A DNA stretch of 64,000 bases from Abditibacterium sp. (GTDB lineage Bacteria > Armatimonadota > Abditibacteriia > Abditibacteriales > Abditibacteriaceae). Location of the stretch: NCBI GenBank assembly GCA_030448265.1, contig JAUJNG010000014.1, forward strand, positions 62,001 to 126,000, given 5' to 3'. Below the pieces are notes generated by a model. The model saw only the letters and a list, made by a program, of their open reading frames with translations. It was not told where the DNA came from and ran no database searches. The position numbers were made by a program, and so were the translations under genes. This document shows, one piece after another, positions 16,587-24,513 of the stretch. How positions within the stretch are numbered: position 1 is the stretch's first letter; every line of letters begins with the position of its first letter.

Positions 16587-17261
16587 ATGTTGAAACACAA
16601 AACAGACGGAAGCAGCACAGTCAAGCGCGGGTTTTGCAAACTCGCCGCAGTGGGTGCCATCGCAGCGAGCGTTGCGGCGGCGGGCCTTCCCGCAGCGCAG
16701 GCCGCCGATGCGGACAACATCATCGCCGGTTGGTCGACGGACGCGCAAAAAGCGGCCAGAGGCATGATGAAAATTCATGGCAATCCCGACGAAGCCACTC
16801 CCACCATGTTGGTGTGGCACAACTCCGGCCCGTGGAAGCGCATCATCGCCTCCAAGAACGTGACGCCGCACCGTTTCCCCATGCCGCATCCCGACAGCGT
16901 GGAACAGACGTTGAGCTACCGCGTGCCGGAGAGCAAATTCGATGAGCTGGCGCGTTTCGACGGCAGCGTCAACGTCGACCGCACGCGCGGCGAACTGTCG
17001 GCGCGCTGCGATGCCGAAACTCACAACGTTCTGGCGCTCAACCTGGCGCACGACATCATCACCGGCAAGCGCAGCGTCGAAGGGGCACGCGCTTTTTACG
17101 CGCGGGTCATCCAGATCGAGATGATGAAAAAGCAGCTGCATCCCTATATGCTGAGCTTGAATTTCACGCCGATGCCCCAGATGAAGGCCGCCGATACCGA
17201 TCACGTCGCGCCCATGCTGCGCCCCATGGTGCGAAAAATGCGCGCGATGGGAAAGATGTAA
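16587..17261 (+). CDS. Secreted protein of unknown function
   Basis: 224 residues with a basic start and a hydrophobic signal segment (LAAVGAIAASVAAAGLPAAQ, cleavage likely after QAA). The mature protein of about 185 residues is rich in Met and His, with motifs GMMKIHGNPDEATP, VWHNSGPWKR and PHRFPMPHPD. The Met/His content hints at metal handling, but no known domain is recognised. AAAGGAG lies about 6 nt upstream of the ATG. It directly follows the CRP/FNR gene and ends in a strong terminator, so it is either a single-gene unit or the end of a regulator-target pair. Confidence 0.75.
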   Translation: MLKHKTDGSSTVKRGFCKLAAVGAIAASVAAAGLPAAQAADADNIIAGWSTDAQKAARGMMKIHGNPDEATPTMLVWHNSGPWKRIIASKNVTPHRFPMPHPDSVEQTLSYRVPESKFDELARFDGSVNVDRTRGELSARCDAETHNVLALNLAHDIITGKRSVEGARAFYARVIQIEMMKKQLHPYMLSLNFTPMPQMKAADTDHVAPMLRPMVRKMRAMGKM

Positions 17262-17276
17262 AAACGCTGAAAAATT

Positions 17277-17311
17277 AAAAATCACGGTCGAAATTCGACC
17301 GTGATTTTTTT
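17277..17311 (+). terminator. Rho-independent terminator
   Basis: AAAAATCACGGTCGAA pairs with TTCGACCGTGATTTTT around a single-base loop position, followed by T residues. It ends the secreted-protein gene. Confidence 0.9.
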
Positions 17312-17357
17312 GCGAGCATCCTTGCTCGCTGTTTTTGGTGCGAGCAAGGATGCTCGC
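17312..17357. repeat. Inverted repeat GCGAGCATCCTTGCTCGC
   Basis: Arms 17312-17329 and 17340-17357 are exact reverse complements; each arm also contains a short self-complement (GCGAGCA/TGCTCGC). It directly abuts the preceding terminator. Confidence 0.85.
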
Positions 17358-17567
17358 GCTCCCAGAACCTCCAGGTTCAATGTCCTGCTCTTAATGTGAC
17401 CGCGCCACCATCGCATTTCACTCGATGAAGGTTCCCTATCGAAAGTGCGAAGGTTTGACGCGCCGCTCAAATGAATCAAACTGGCGCGCTATGAACTCCG
17501 GCTCCCTCCCGATGCGTCCGCGCCGTCCCCGCCCGCTTTCCTACGAAGATTTGCGGCGTTTTTTGTT

Positions 17568-18680
17568 TTGGTGTTGGGTCTGGGACTGGCGGGGCTGGTT
17601 ATCCACGCCGTTTCCAAAATTCTGATTCTGTTCACCATCGTTTTGTTCGCGGCGATGGTGCTTAATCCCGTTGTTTCCTGGCTCACCAAACGCGGTTTTA
17701 AGCGGCCCATCGCCACTCTTGTGGTGCTGCTTTCCCTGCTGGGCGGTCTGGTGGGCGTCGGGTTTCTGGTGGTGCCGCCTTTAGTCGAGCAGGTGAGCGA
17801 ACTGGTTGCGGGCGCTCCGACCTACAGCGAGAACATCGAAAACCAACTCAAAGCTGTCCTCGACCGCTTTCCCCAACTCAAAAACGTGCTTCCCGCCGAA
17901 TATCGCGGCGCGGGTCTCGACAGACTCGGCGAAACGCTGGGAAAACAGGCGGGGCCGCAAGTGCTCGAATGGCTCCAGAATCTCGGCCCCAACATCGGCA
18001 ATCGCGTTTTAAAACTCACGCTGTCGTTCGTGGGCGGTTTTTTCAGCATCGTCATCGCGCTTTTGCTCACGGCGTTCGTCTTGTCGAATCCGCGCCCGCT
18101 CGTCACCGGCTTTCTGGCGGCGGTGCCCGACCGTCACCGCGAGGCGGCGGGGCGCTCCATCGCGCGCATCGAAAACCAGATGGTGGCCTGGATGCGCGCC
18201 ACGCTCATCAACGGCGTCATCACCGGCGTTTCGACCGGACTTTTACTCTATTTCATCGGTTTGCCCTCAGCGATTGTGTTTGGCGTTTTGTCGTTTCTGG
18301 GTGAGTTCGTGCCCAATCTCGGCCCCATCGTCACCTCGATTCCGGCGCTTTTCGTCGCGGCGGGCTTGGGAACTACCAAATTCGCCCTCACCGCCGCAGC
18401 GATTTTGTTCGTGCAGCAAGTCGAAAGCAACATTTTAGTGCCCTTCATCATGGGCAAAGAGATGGAATTGCATCCCGTCACCATCGTTTTCTTCGCCCTG
18501 GCGATGGGATCGCTGTTCGGCGTCGCGGGCGCGGTTCTGGCGGTTCCGCTCGCCGCCATCGTCAAAGTGCTGGTCGATGAGTTCGTTTTCAAACCGAACG
18601 CGGTGCCGATGCAAGAAATCGAGGCGCGCGCTCAAAAACTGGTCTCCGACCGCCAGTGGCCCGCTCGCCAGGAAGATTAG
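17568..18680 (+). CDS. AI-2E family (PerM/TqsA-type) transporter, 5' end frameshifted
   Basis: A 370-residue frame with the pattern of the AI-2E/PerM export family: several N-terminal membrane segments, the amphipathic middle (VEQVSELVAGAPTYSENIE), then segments around LPSAIVFGVLSFLGEFVPNLGP and VQQVESNILVPFIMGK. The only start in this frame is a TTG at 17568. Upstream, in the -1-shifted frame, ATG codons at 17491 and 17512 open a typical family N-terminus (PRPLSYEDLRRF); adding one T to the T6 run at about 17559-17564 would join the two as RRFFVLVLGLGL. The gene is therefore either damaged by a one-base deletion or misread at a homopolymer. Its last codons overlap an inverted repeat. Confidence 0.8.
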   Translation: MVLGLGLAGLVIHAVSKILILFTIVLFAAMVLNPVVSWLTKRGFKRPIATLVVLLSLLGGLVGVGFLVVPPLVEQVSELVAGAPTYSENIENQLKAVLDRFPQLKNVLPAEYRGAGLDRLGETLGKQAGPQVLEWLQNLGPNIGNRVLKLTLSFVGGFFSIVIALLLTAFVLSNPRPLVTGFLAAVPDRHREAAGRSIARIENQMVAWMRATLINGVITGVSTGLLLYFIGLPSAIVFGVLSFLGEFVPNLGPIVTSIPALFVAAGLGTTKFALTAAAILFVQQVESNILVPFIMGKEMELHPVTIVFFALAMGSLFGVAGAVLAVPLAAIVKVLVDEFVFKPNAVPMQEIEARAQKLVSDRQWPARQED

Positions 18681-18776
18681 CCACAGAGGACACAGAGGAC
18701 ACACAAAGAGGCACAAAGAAAATAAAAATTCTCTGTGCCTCTCTGTGTGTCCTCTGTGTCCTCTGTGGCTAATCTT
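18673..18776. repeat. Inverted repeat, CACAGAGGACACAGAGG family
   Basis: Arms of about 45 bp, left from 18673, right ending 18776, few mismatches. It overlaps the last three codons of the transporter gene. Confidence 0.9.
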
Positions 18777-18803
18777 GCCGCAAACTCCGTAAAATGAGAG
18801 GGC

Positions 18804-20270
18804 ATGAGCGAAATTTCCGCGTCGTCGGGCGAGTCTGCCGATACCTTGTCACTTTTTGGCGCCGAGGCTGAACTGGCGCAACTGGCGGCGAGCGGCGGGC
18901 ACGACGAAGCCGCCACGCTTCGTCTGTTCCGGCGATTGCGCGGCCCCGTCGAGGCGCTGCGCGGCGGCGATGGGGCCGCGCTGCGCGATCATCTCGTGAT
19001 GGTTCACGCGCCGCTCGTCGAACACTGCGCGCGCGGTTTTGGGGCGTCGGGCGAGCCGCTTGACGATCTGGTTCAGGAAGGCTACGTCGGGTTAATCAAG
19101 GCCGTTGACCGCTTCGATCCCGAAAAGGGCATCAAGTTTTCGACGTATGCGTGCCATCTCATCGCCGGTGAAATCCGCCATTATTTGCGCGATCTGGGCT
19201 GTCTGATTCACGAACCTGGCTGGCATTTCGAACTGCGCCAGAAAATCTCGCGCGCCGCCGATGCGCTCTCGCAAACGACCGGCAAAAACGCCACGCCCGA
19301 AGAAATCGCTTCTCATCTGGGCGTCAAAGTCGAGTCGGTGCGCGAGGTTTTGTTGCGCTCGCAGACCCTGCGCGTCGATTCGCTCGAAGCCGCCAACGAA
19401 GGCGAGGAAAACGAGGGCCGGCTTTCGATTCTGGAACGCCACGAAGATCGCAAAGGCGGCGAGCGGCGCGGCGACGAATCTCGCATTGATGACAAAATGT
19501 TTCTCGAAAGCGCGCTGCCGCAGCTCAAAGCGCTGGAACGACAGGCTCTGACGCTGTTTTTCTTCGAGGAACTCAGCAAAACCGAAATCGCGCGGCGCAT
19601 GGATTTGTCGGTCAACTACGTCTCCTATCTGGTCAAGCGCGGCACGGAAAATTTGCGCCTGCTGCTCGAAACGCCCCAGAGCGCGACGGGCCTTGCCCTC
19701 ACGCCCTCGCCCCAGGCCCAACAAAGCGCGCGCGCCGCCTATTTGCTGGAGTTGGCGCGCGGAGGGGCGCAGCGCGATGCGCGGCGCACTTTCAAACCGC
19801 GCGCGCGTGTGAAAGCGCTGTCGCGGCCTGGCGTGGCAACGCTGACGCAGTTCGCGGGCTGGATCGACGAAGAAGCGGCGCGCACCGCCCGCTATGGCGG
19901 GCACTTTTCGGTTTTGTGGTGCCAGCTTCCCAATTGGGCGAACGCAACGCAGAAATTAGCGGCAGCCGACAAAAAAGCGACTCTGGCGCTTGCCGCCGCC
20001 CTGGTGCGGCGCCAGTGCCGCGCTGTTGATAAAGTCGCCGCATTCGAAAGCGCCGATCCCGCCGGACTGCATTTTCTGGTGCTTTTGCCCTCCACCAATG
20101 CGCGCGGCCAAAGTCTGGCGCACCGGCTGATTTCGGGCTTCGTGCAGCTCCAAACTCCGCCTCTCGAAGGCGCTCTGGAAGCGAAAATCGCTTACGCCAC
20201 TTTCCCCGATGCCGGTCAATCGACCGACGAACTGTTCGGCGCGTTGGGCCGCGAACTCGCCAGCGAATAA
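18804..20270 (+). CDS. Sigma-70-family (group 3-like) factor fused to degenerate GGDEF domain
   Basis: 488 residues. Residues 60-130 are sigma region 2 (LDDLVQEGYVGLIKAVDRFD, then KFSTYACHLIAGEIRHYLRD). Region 3 follows at about 135-200 and region 4 at about 240-290 (LERQALTLFFFEELSKTEIA...NYVSYLVKRG). The order and spacing are those of SigB/SigF/WhiG-like sigma factors. After a linker, residues 345-488 resemble a GGDEF domain: EEAARTARYGGHFSVL for the first helix and strand, RRQCRAVDKVAAF leading to the place of the signature, then LHFLVLLPST and a last helix TDELFGALGRELASE. The GG[DE]EF loop reads SADPAGLHF, so it cannot make c-di-GMP. It may sense a ligand or control the sigma part. No anti-sigma gene is adjacent. 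Confidence 0.82.
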   Translation: MSEISASSGESADTLSLFGAEAELAQLAASGGHDEAATLRLFRRLRGPVEALRGGDGAALRDHLVMVHAPLVEHCARGFGASGEPLDDLVQEGYVGLIKAVDRFDPEKGIKFSTYACHLIAGEIRHYLRDLGCLIHEPGWHFELRQKISRAADALSQTTGKNATPEEIASHLGVKVESVREVLLRSQTLRVDSLEAANEGEENEGRLSILERHEDRKGGERRGDESRIDDKMFLESALPQLKALERQALTLFFFEELSKTEIARRMDLSVNYVSYLVKRGTENLRLLLETPQSATGLALTPSPQAQQSARAAYLLELARGGAQRDARRTFKPRARVKALSRPGVATLTQFAGWIDEEAARTARYGGHFSVLWCQLPNWANATQKLAAADKKATLALAAALVRRQCRAVDKVAAFESADPAGLHFLVLLPSTNARGQSLAHRLISGFVQLQTPPLEGALEAKIAYATFPDAGQSTDELFGALGRELASE

Positions 20271-20281
20271 ATTCGCCGCCT

Positions 20282-20391
20282 ATTTTCAACACAGAGGGCA
20301 CGGAGAGACAGAGGGAAGTAAAGAAGAGATCAAAACATACAAGCAAAACCTCTGTTGTTCTCCATCTCTCCGTGTCCTCTGTGTTGAAAAT
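20282..20391. repeat. Inverted repeat, CACAGAGGGCACGGAG family
   Basis: Arms of about 32 bp (left from 20282, right ending 20391) around a loop of about 45 nt. Located between the sigma-factor and serine-hydrolase genes. Confidence 0.85.
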
Positions 20392-20431
20392 CCAAATCCA
20401 AATGTCCGGCGAATTCATTCGCTGCCAACCT

Positions 20432-21466
20432 ATGATCCAACCCCTTTCTCCCCGCGCGATTTTAGAAGACGGCATCGCCGCGCGCGCTTTTCCTGGCGCC
20501 GTCTGCCACCTCTCGCGCCGCGATGAGATCCTGTGCCACGAAGCCGCCGGAAGCCTCGGCTACGATGCGCTCTTCGATGTGCCCGCGACGCGCGAAACGA
20601 TTTACGATCTGGCCTCGGTCACCAAAATCTACACCCTCACCGCCGCGCTGTGTATGCTGCGCGACGCCAAAATCGCGCTCGAAACCTCCATTCACGCGTT
20701 CTATCCGGTTTTCGATGCGGAAATCACCCTCGAACACCTGATGGCGCACGCGAGCGGCATTTCGTTTCCGATTCAGGCGCTCGAAAAAGTCGCGGCGAAC
20801 GAGTGGATCGAGCGCATTGCTGCCGAACCGCGCGCCGATGCGCCAGGAAATTCAGTGCTATATTCCTGCACCAACCTGTTTCTGCTGGCGCGCGTCGCGG
20901 AAAGCGTGGCGGGCGTGAGTCTGGACGAAATCATCGAAACGCGAATTCTCAACCCTCTGGGGTTGCAAAACACTTCGTTCGCGCCGTCCGATCTCGACAA
21001 TGTGGCACCCACCGAATTCTACGAGGGCGGCGTGTGGCGCGGCGTGGTGCACGACGAAGCGGCGCGCAGTTGGCGCGTCCAGACGGGAACGTGCGCCGGA
21101 AACGCCGGAATTTTCGCCCCCGCCGCCGAGGTCGCACGCTTCGCGCAAATCTGGTCGCATAACGAGGGCGGCATCCTCCATCCCGATGACATCACGCGCG
21201 CCTTCACCACGCGATACGCGGAAAATGAATACTGGCGCGGCCTGGGATTCCAACTCGACGCGCCTTTTTACATGAGCGACCAGGCGCCGCGTGGAACGGC
21301 GGGGCATCTGGGTTTTACTGGCCCGTCGCTGGTGCTCAATCCGCAAAGCGGCCACGTCGCGGTGGTTTTGAACAATCGCGTTCATCCCACGCGCAACGGC
21401 CCCAACCGCCTGCCGTTTCAGCGCCAGATCTCGGCGTGGATGTTTGGCGGCGACGAAGAGGCATAA
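20432..21466 (+). CDS. Beta-lactamase-family serine hydrolase (class C/esterase type)
   Basis: About 344 residues of the serine beta-lactamase/DD-peptidase-like fold. The nucleophile motif SVTK (S-x-x-K) is in DLASVTKIYTL, the Tyr motif is YSCTN in place of Y-x-N, and HLGFTG stands where KTG or HTG is found, as in class C-type esterases and peptidases. There is no signal peptide, so the protein is probably cytoplasmic and acts on an ester or small peptide rather than on peptidoglycan. The ATG at 20432 gives the normal family start; ATGs at 20372 and 20402 would read through the repeat-derived leader. Confidence 0.85.
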   Translation: MIQPLSPRAILEDGIAARAFPGAVCHLSRRDEILCHEAAGSLGYDALFDVPATRETIYDLASVTKIYTLTAALCMLRDAKIALETSIHAFYPVFDAEITLEHLMAHASGISFPIQALEKVAANEWIERIAAEPRADAPGNSVLYSCTNLFLLARVAESVAGVSLDEIIETRILNPLGLQNTSFAPSDLDNVAPTEFYEGGVWRGVVHDEAARSWRVQTGTCAGNAGIFAPAAEVARFAQIWSHNEGGILHPDDITRAFTTRYAENEYWRGLGFQLDAPFYMSDQAPRGTAGHLGFTGPSLVLNPQSGHVAVVLNNRVHPTRNGPNRLPFQRQISAWMFGGDEEA

Positions 21467-21475
21467 ATTGGCAGT

Positions 21476-21640
21476 GTTCGCTCGACTGAAGTCGGCGCTG
21501 ACCCAGAGGGTGCCCCGCGGCTACGCCGCTAACTTCCCGCCTTCGCGGGAACCACACTGAGATGTTTCGGCGCAGGCTGAAAGTTAGCGGCGTGGCCGCG
21601 GGGCACCCTCTGGGTCAGCGCCGACTTCAGTCGAGCGAAC
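21476..21640. repeat. Long palindromic element TTCGCTCGACTGAAGTCGGCG, copy 1
   Basis: 165-bp element with long arms (GTTCGCTCGACTGAAGTCGG at the left end, its complement at the right end) and an inner module AACTTCCCGCC...GCTGAAAGTT. Four more copies are at 27833, 43510, 53349 and 54071. Confidence 0.93.
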
Positions 21641-21661
21641 CCGTGTGCAAGTCCTTTCACA

Positions 21662-23220
21662 ATGAAATCCATCCTTCTTTTCTCACTCGCCCTTCTCGTC
21701 GCACCCCTTGGCGCCTCCCCCGCGCCCAAAACACTGCCGCGCGCCACTCGAACTCAAATCGAAACCCTGCTGCGCCACCCACAACTTCAAAGCGCTCACA
21801 TCGGTGTCGCGGTGGTGGCGCTGGGAAAGGCGAAATCGCCCGCCGATTTCCCCGCCGTCGCCTACGACGACAAAACTCAGCCGCTCGTATTCGCGCGTGA
21901 TGCCCAGAAACGCTTTCTGCCCGCTTCCAACTTCAAACTGTTCACCGCCGCGTGGGTTTTGCAGCAGTTGGGGCCGCAAAAGACCTTCGTGACGCGCGCG
22001 CTTAAAAGCCAGGTCGCCGCCGTCAAACCAGGAGGCTGGCCCACCGCGACGGCCTATCCCAGCATCATCACGCTGTTTGGCGATGGCGATCCTCGCTTTC
22101 GAGCGCCGATTTGAAGGCTCTGGGCGAACGGGTGCTCGCCGAGAACGCCGGCCCCTTCATCGTGCGCGCTGCCGAGGGCCTTTATCCCAACGGCGTAATG
22201 AGCGGTGAAGAAGGCGGGCGCTATCCCGAAGGCTGGACTTTGGACGATCTGCTGTGGTATTACGGGCCTCCGGTTGCGGCTCTGGCGCTCAATCGCAACC
22301 AGATCGATGTAGCGTTGGTGGGCGCCGCAACAGTGGGCGATGTCGCCGCCATGACAGCCGATCCCGCCGCGCCTTTCCCGATTTTCGCGCCCGTCGTGAC
22401 GGTCGCGGCCACTGATCCGCGCGCCGGAAAATTGAAATGGTCGCGCGGCGACGCGACATCGCCGCTTGGCCCCACGCTTTTCGTCGAGGGCTTTCTGGCG
22501 CCCAATCAGCGCGTGAGCCAGGGCGTCGCGGTTCCCGATCCGCGCGGTTGGGCGCAGGGCGTTCTGGCGGGCGCGTTGCGCGATAAGGGCGCTCAGGTGG
22601 TCGATGGCGAAGGGTTTTTCGGCGCCAAAGAAGCTGTGGTGGCGGCGCAGCACGCTTCGCCGCCGCTTTCGTTTCTGTTGCAGCGCTTTTTGAAAAACTC
22701 CGACAACCTTTACGGCGAAATGCTGCTGCGCCGCGCCGCCGTCGGGCTGCCCGAAGCGGCGCCCAGCGCGCAAATCGCGTCGGGCGGCGCGGCGGCGCGC
22801 GCGCATGGCGCGATGCTGCAATGGCTCCAGAAAAGCGGCGTGCCGACGGCGGGCGTGCGCTTTTCGGACGGCAGCGGCCTATCGCGCTACAACCTGGCGA
22901 CGCCGATTTCTCTGGCGCGCTTGCTGGGAGCCGTCGAAAAAATGAAGGACGGGAGCGTGATTTACGACGCGCTTCCGGTTGCGGGCGTCGATGGCACACT
23001 GCGAAATCGCATGAAAGGCAGCGCGGCGGCGGGAAATGTGCGCGCCAAAACCGGCACCTTTGCGATTGCCAACACGCTGTCGGGTTACGTCACCACGCGC
23101 GACGGGCAGCGCCTCGCGGTGTCGATTCTCACCAATGGCGTGGAAAGCGGCGAACTCGCGCGCAACTGGCAGGGGCGCGTTTTCGCGACACTGGCGGACG
23201 CGGATTTTCGGGTCAAATGA
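21662..23220 (+). pseudogene. dacB: PBP4-type D-Ala-D-Ala carboxypeptidase/endopeptidase, frameshifted
   Basis: Periplasmic enzyme that trims or opens peptidoglycan cross-links. Read across two frames, the sequence is a full PBP4: signal peptide (MKSILLFSLALLVAPLGAS), catalytic S-x-x-K in PASNFKLFTAA, S-x-N in KNSDNLYGE and KTG in RAKTGTF. The first frame (21662-22114) runs off at GDGDPRFRAPI and the second (from about 22100) continues SADLKALGERV; family members read 'GDP-x-F/L-S-S-x-D-L-K-x-L' here. One extra T in the TTT at 22097-22099 would give RFSSADLKALG and repair the gene. It is thus a one-base deletion, real or a consensus error; the rest is intact. Confidence 0.88.
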
Positions 23221-23225
23221 AAATG

Positions 23226-23441
23226 AACCGCATTGGCGCAAAGACGCAAAGAAATTCAATAAACCTCTTGCAAAAGTGTAGAGATTTGGATGTTCGTAAG
23301 TTTGTAGTAGCGCCGCAAGGCGCGTGTGGAAAGCGTGCCAGGGTGTCCACACGCGCCTCGCGGCACCCCTACAAACCGGTTTCGCTACTTTTGCAAGAGG
23401 TCTAATAGAAGAATTCTTTGCGCCTTTGCGCCAATGCGGTT
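23226..23441. repeat. Three nested inverted repeats
   Basis: Outer arms: AACCGCATTGGCGCAAAG from 23226 and its complement ending 23441. Middle arms: AAACCTCTTGCAAAAGT (23261-23277) and ACTTTTGCAAGAGGT (23387-23401). Inner arms: 23300-23330 (GTTTGTAGTAGCGCCGC...) and 23345-23376. Each layer belongs to a family seen alone elsewhere in the window, so elements appear to have inserted into each other's loops. The outer right arm reaches the stop codon of the BFN gene. Confidence 0.88.
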
Positions 23442-24003
23442 ATTTCTTCTTTAGCTCGGCTTTGATCTCGTCAAGCGTGGTCTGCTTCATCAACTCGGAA
23501 GCCACCAGGATGGGCGCCTTGACGCGCAGGGCCAGAGCAATCGCGTCGCTGGGACGGCTGTCCACTTCGGTTTCAACGCCGTTGGCCACGACTTTGATTG
23601 CCGCATAAAAAATTTTGTCCTGCGGCTCGTAGCGCACGGTAACCGCCTGGACACGTCCTTGTAAGGCTTTAACCAGCTCAGCCATGAGGTCGTGCGACAT
23701 GGGCCGAGCCTTCCTCGTGTTTTCCAGCCCCATCGTAATGCTGATGCTTTCGAGGGCACCAATCCAGATGGGCAAATAGCGTTCTTCATCGCGCGCCTTG
23801 AGGATGAGGACGGGAGACGTTGTTTCTCCCCCTCCCTCACCCTTGTAAATCGCGTCATAAATGGTTTCAACCGTTGCCTCAACGAAATCAGGCTTCTCTG
23901 TTTTGGTGTCGGGTGGAACTCCACCAGGCTGGGCCAAAACCTGGTTCGCTGCTGCCAATCCAGCGACCGAAACCGCACCGGCAATTAAAGTTCGACGTTT
24001 CAT
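23440..24003 (-). CDS. BFN (DUF151) domain protein with signal peptide
   Basis: 187 residues. The mature part, about residues 40-175, is a bifunctional-nuclease-type (BFN/DUF151) domain: VLILKARDEERYLPIWIGALE, the SHDLMAELVKAL helix and the SRPSDAIALALRVKAPI motif. Proteins of this family are usually cytoplasmic; this one starts with a basic n-region and a hydrophobic segment (MKRRTLIAGAVSVAGLAAAN...LAQ), so it seems exported, perhaps through TAT although only KRR is present. Biochemical role here is unclear. The ATG at 24003 is the first after the intergenic region that also drives the riboswitch operon on the other strand. Confidence 0.85.
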   Translation of the reverse strand: MKRRTLIAGAVSVAGLAAANQVLAQPGGVPPDTKTEKPDFVEATVETIYDAIYKGEGGGETTSPVLILKARDEERYLPIWIGALESISITMGLENTRKARPMSHDLMAELVKALQGRVQAVTVRYEPQDKIFYAAIKVVANGVETEVDSRPSDAIALALRVKAPILVASELMKQTTLDEIKAELKKK

Positions 24004-24145
24004 GTCTATCCTCCAGATGAAGCTGACATGATTATCCTCAATGCTGCCAACCTCAGCAACATCGGTGTTTATTGGAGCCGGAGAAAGAGAAGGCGCAAAG
24101 AAATTCAAGCGAAAACCTTCGTGCCAATGCGGTGAATCGGGCCGC

Positions 24146-24174
24146 TTGACAGCGAAATGGTGCGGCGGTATAGT
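24146..24174 (+). promoter_or_regulatory. Strong sigma-70-type promoter of the cobalamin operon
   Basis: TTGACA (24146-24151), a 17-bp spacer and TATAGT (24169-24174). Transcription would begin near 24181, just before the riboswitch, which fits its role exactly. Confidence 0.8.
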
Positions 24175-24184
24175 TCCCCGTTGT

Positions 24185-24320
24185 TGTTCCAAAATTGAAT
24201 ATCGTGCTCCTCCGAGTCTGGGGAAGCCGGTGAGAATCCGGCGCTGTCCCGCAACGGTATCGGTGACTGAACACCCTTCAGCGCCCAAGCCCGAATGCCA
24301 GCCGAGAGGAACGTCGCAAC
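24185..24320 (+). ncRNA. Cobalamin (B12) riboswitch
   Basis: The B12-box core is clear: GGGGAAGCCGGTGAGAATCC at about 24220-24239, then GGCGCTGTCCCGCAACGGTA, followed after a variable arm by the AAGCCCGAATGCCAGCC element that matches the conserved 'AGTCAGAAGACCTGCC' region. It lies between a strong promoter and a hairpin with a T-run, so adenosyl- or other cobalamin binding probably ends transcription early. The boundaries are approximate (outer stem P1 not mapped). Confidence 0.93.
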
Positions 24321-24399
24321 AGAACCCTTCGAGAGAAAAGGGGTGACGACGCCCCACAAACACCTGTCCGCATTGCGGCAGCCTCGTTTGCGCGCCGAC

Positions 24400-24432
24400 A
24401 GCCACCGCTTCCTTCTGGACGGCGGCTTTTTT
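24400..24432 (+). terminator. Riboswitch expression-platform terminator
   Basis: AGCCACCG (24400-24407) pairs with CGGCGGCT (24420-24427) with one mismatch, followed by T6 (24427-24432), about 80 nt before the first start codon. Probable terminator formed when cobalamin is bound. Confidence 0.65.
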
Positions 24433-24513
24433 GGCCCTCCGCCTTTCCTTTTCTCCCCCTGATTTCTGCTGCGACGATATCCCCAGCCGCGCGCGACGGC
24501 TGAAAGGAAAATC

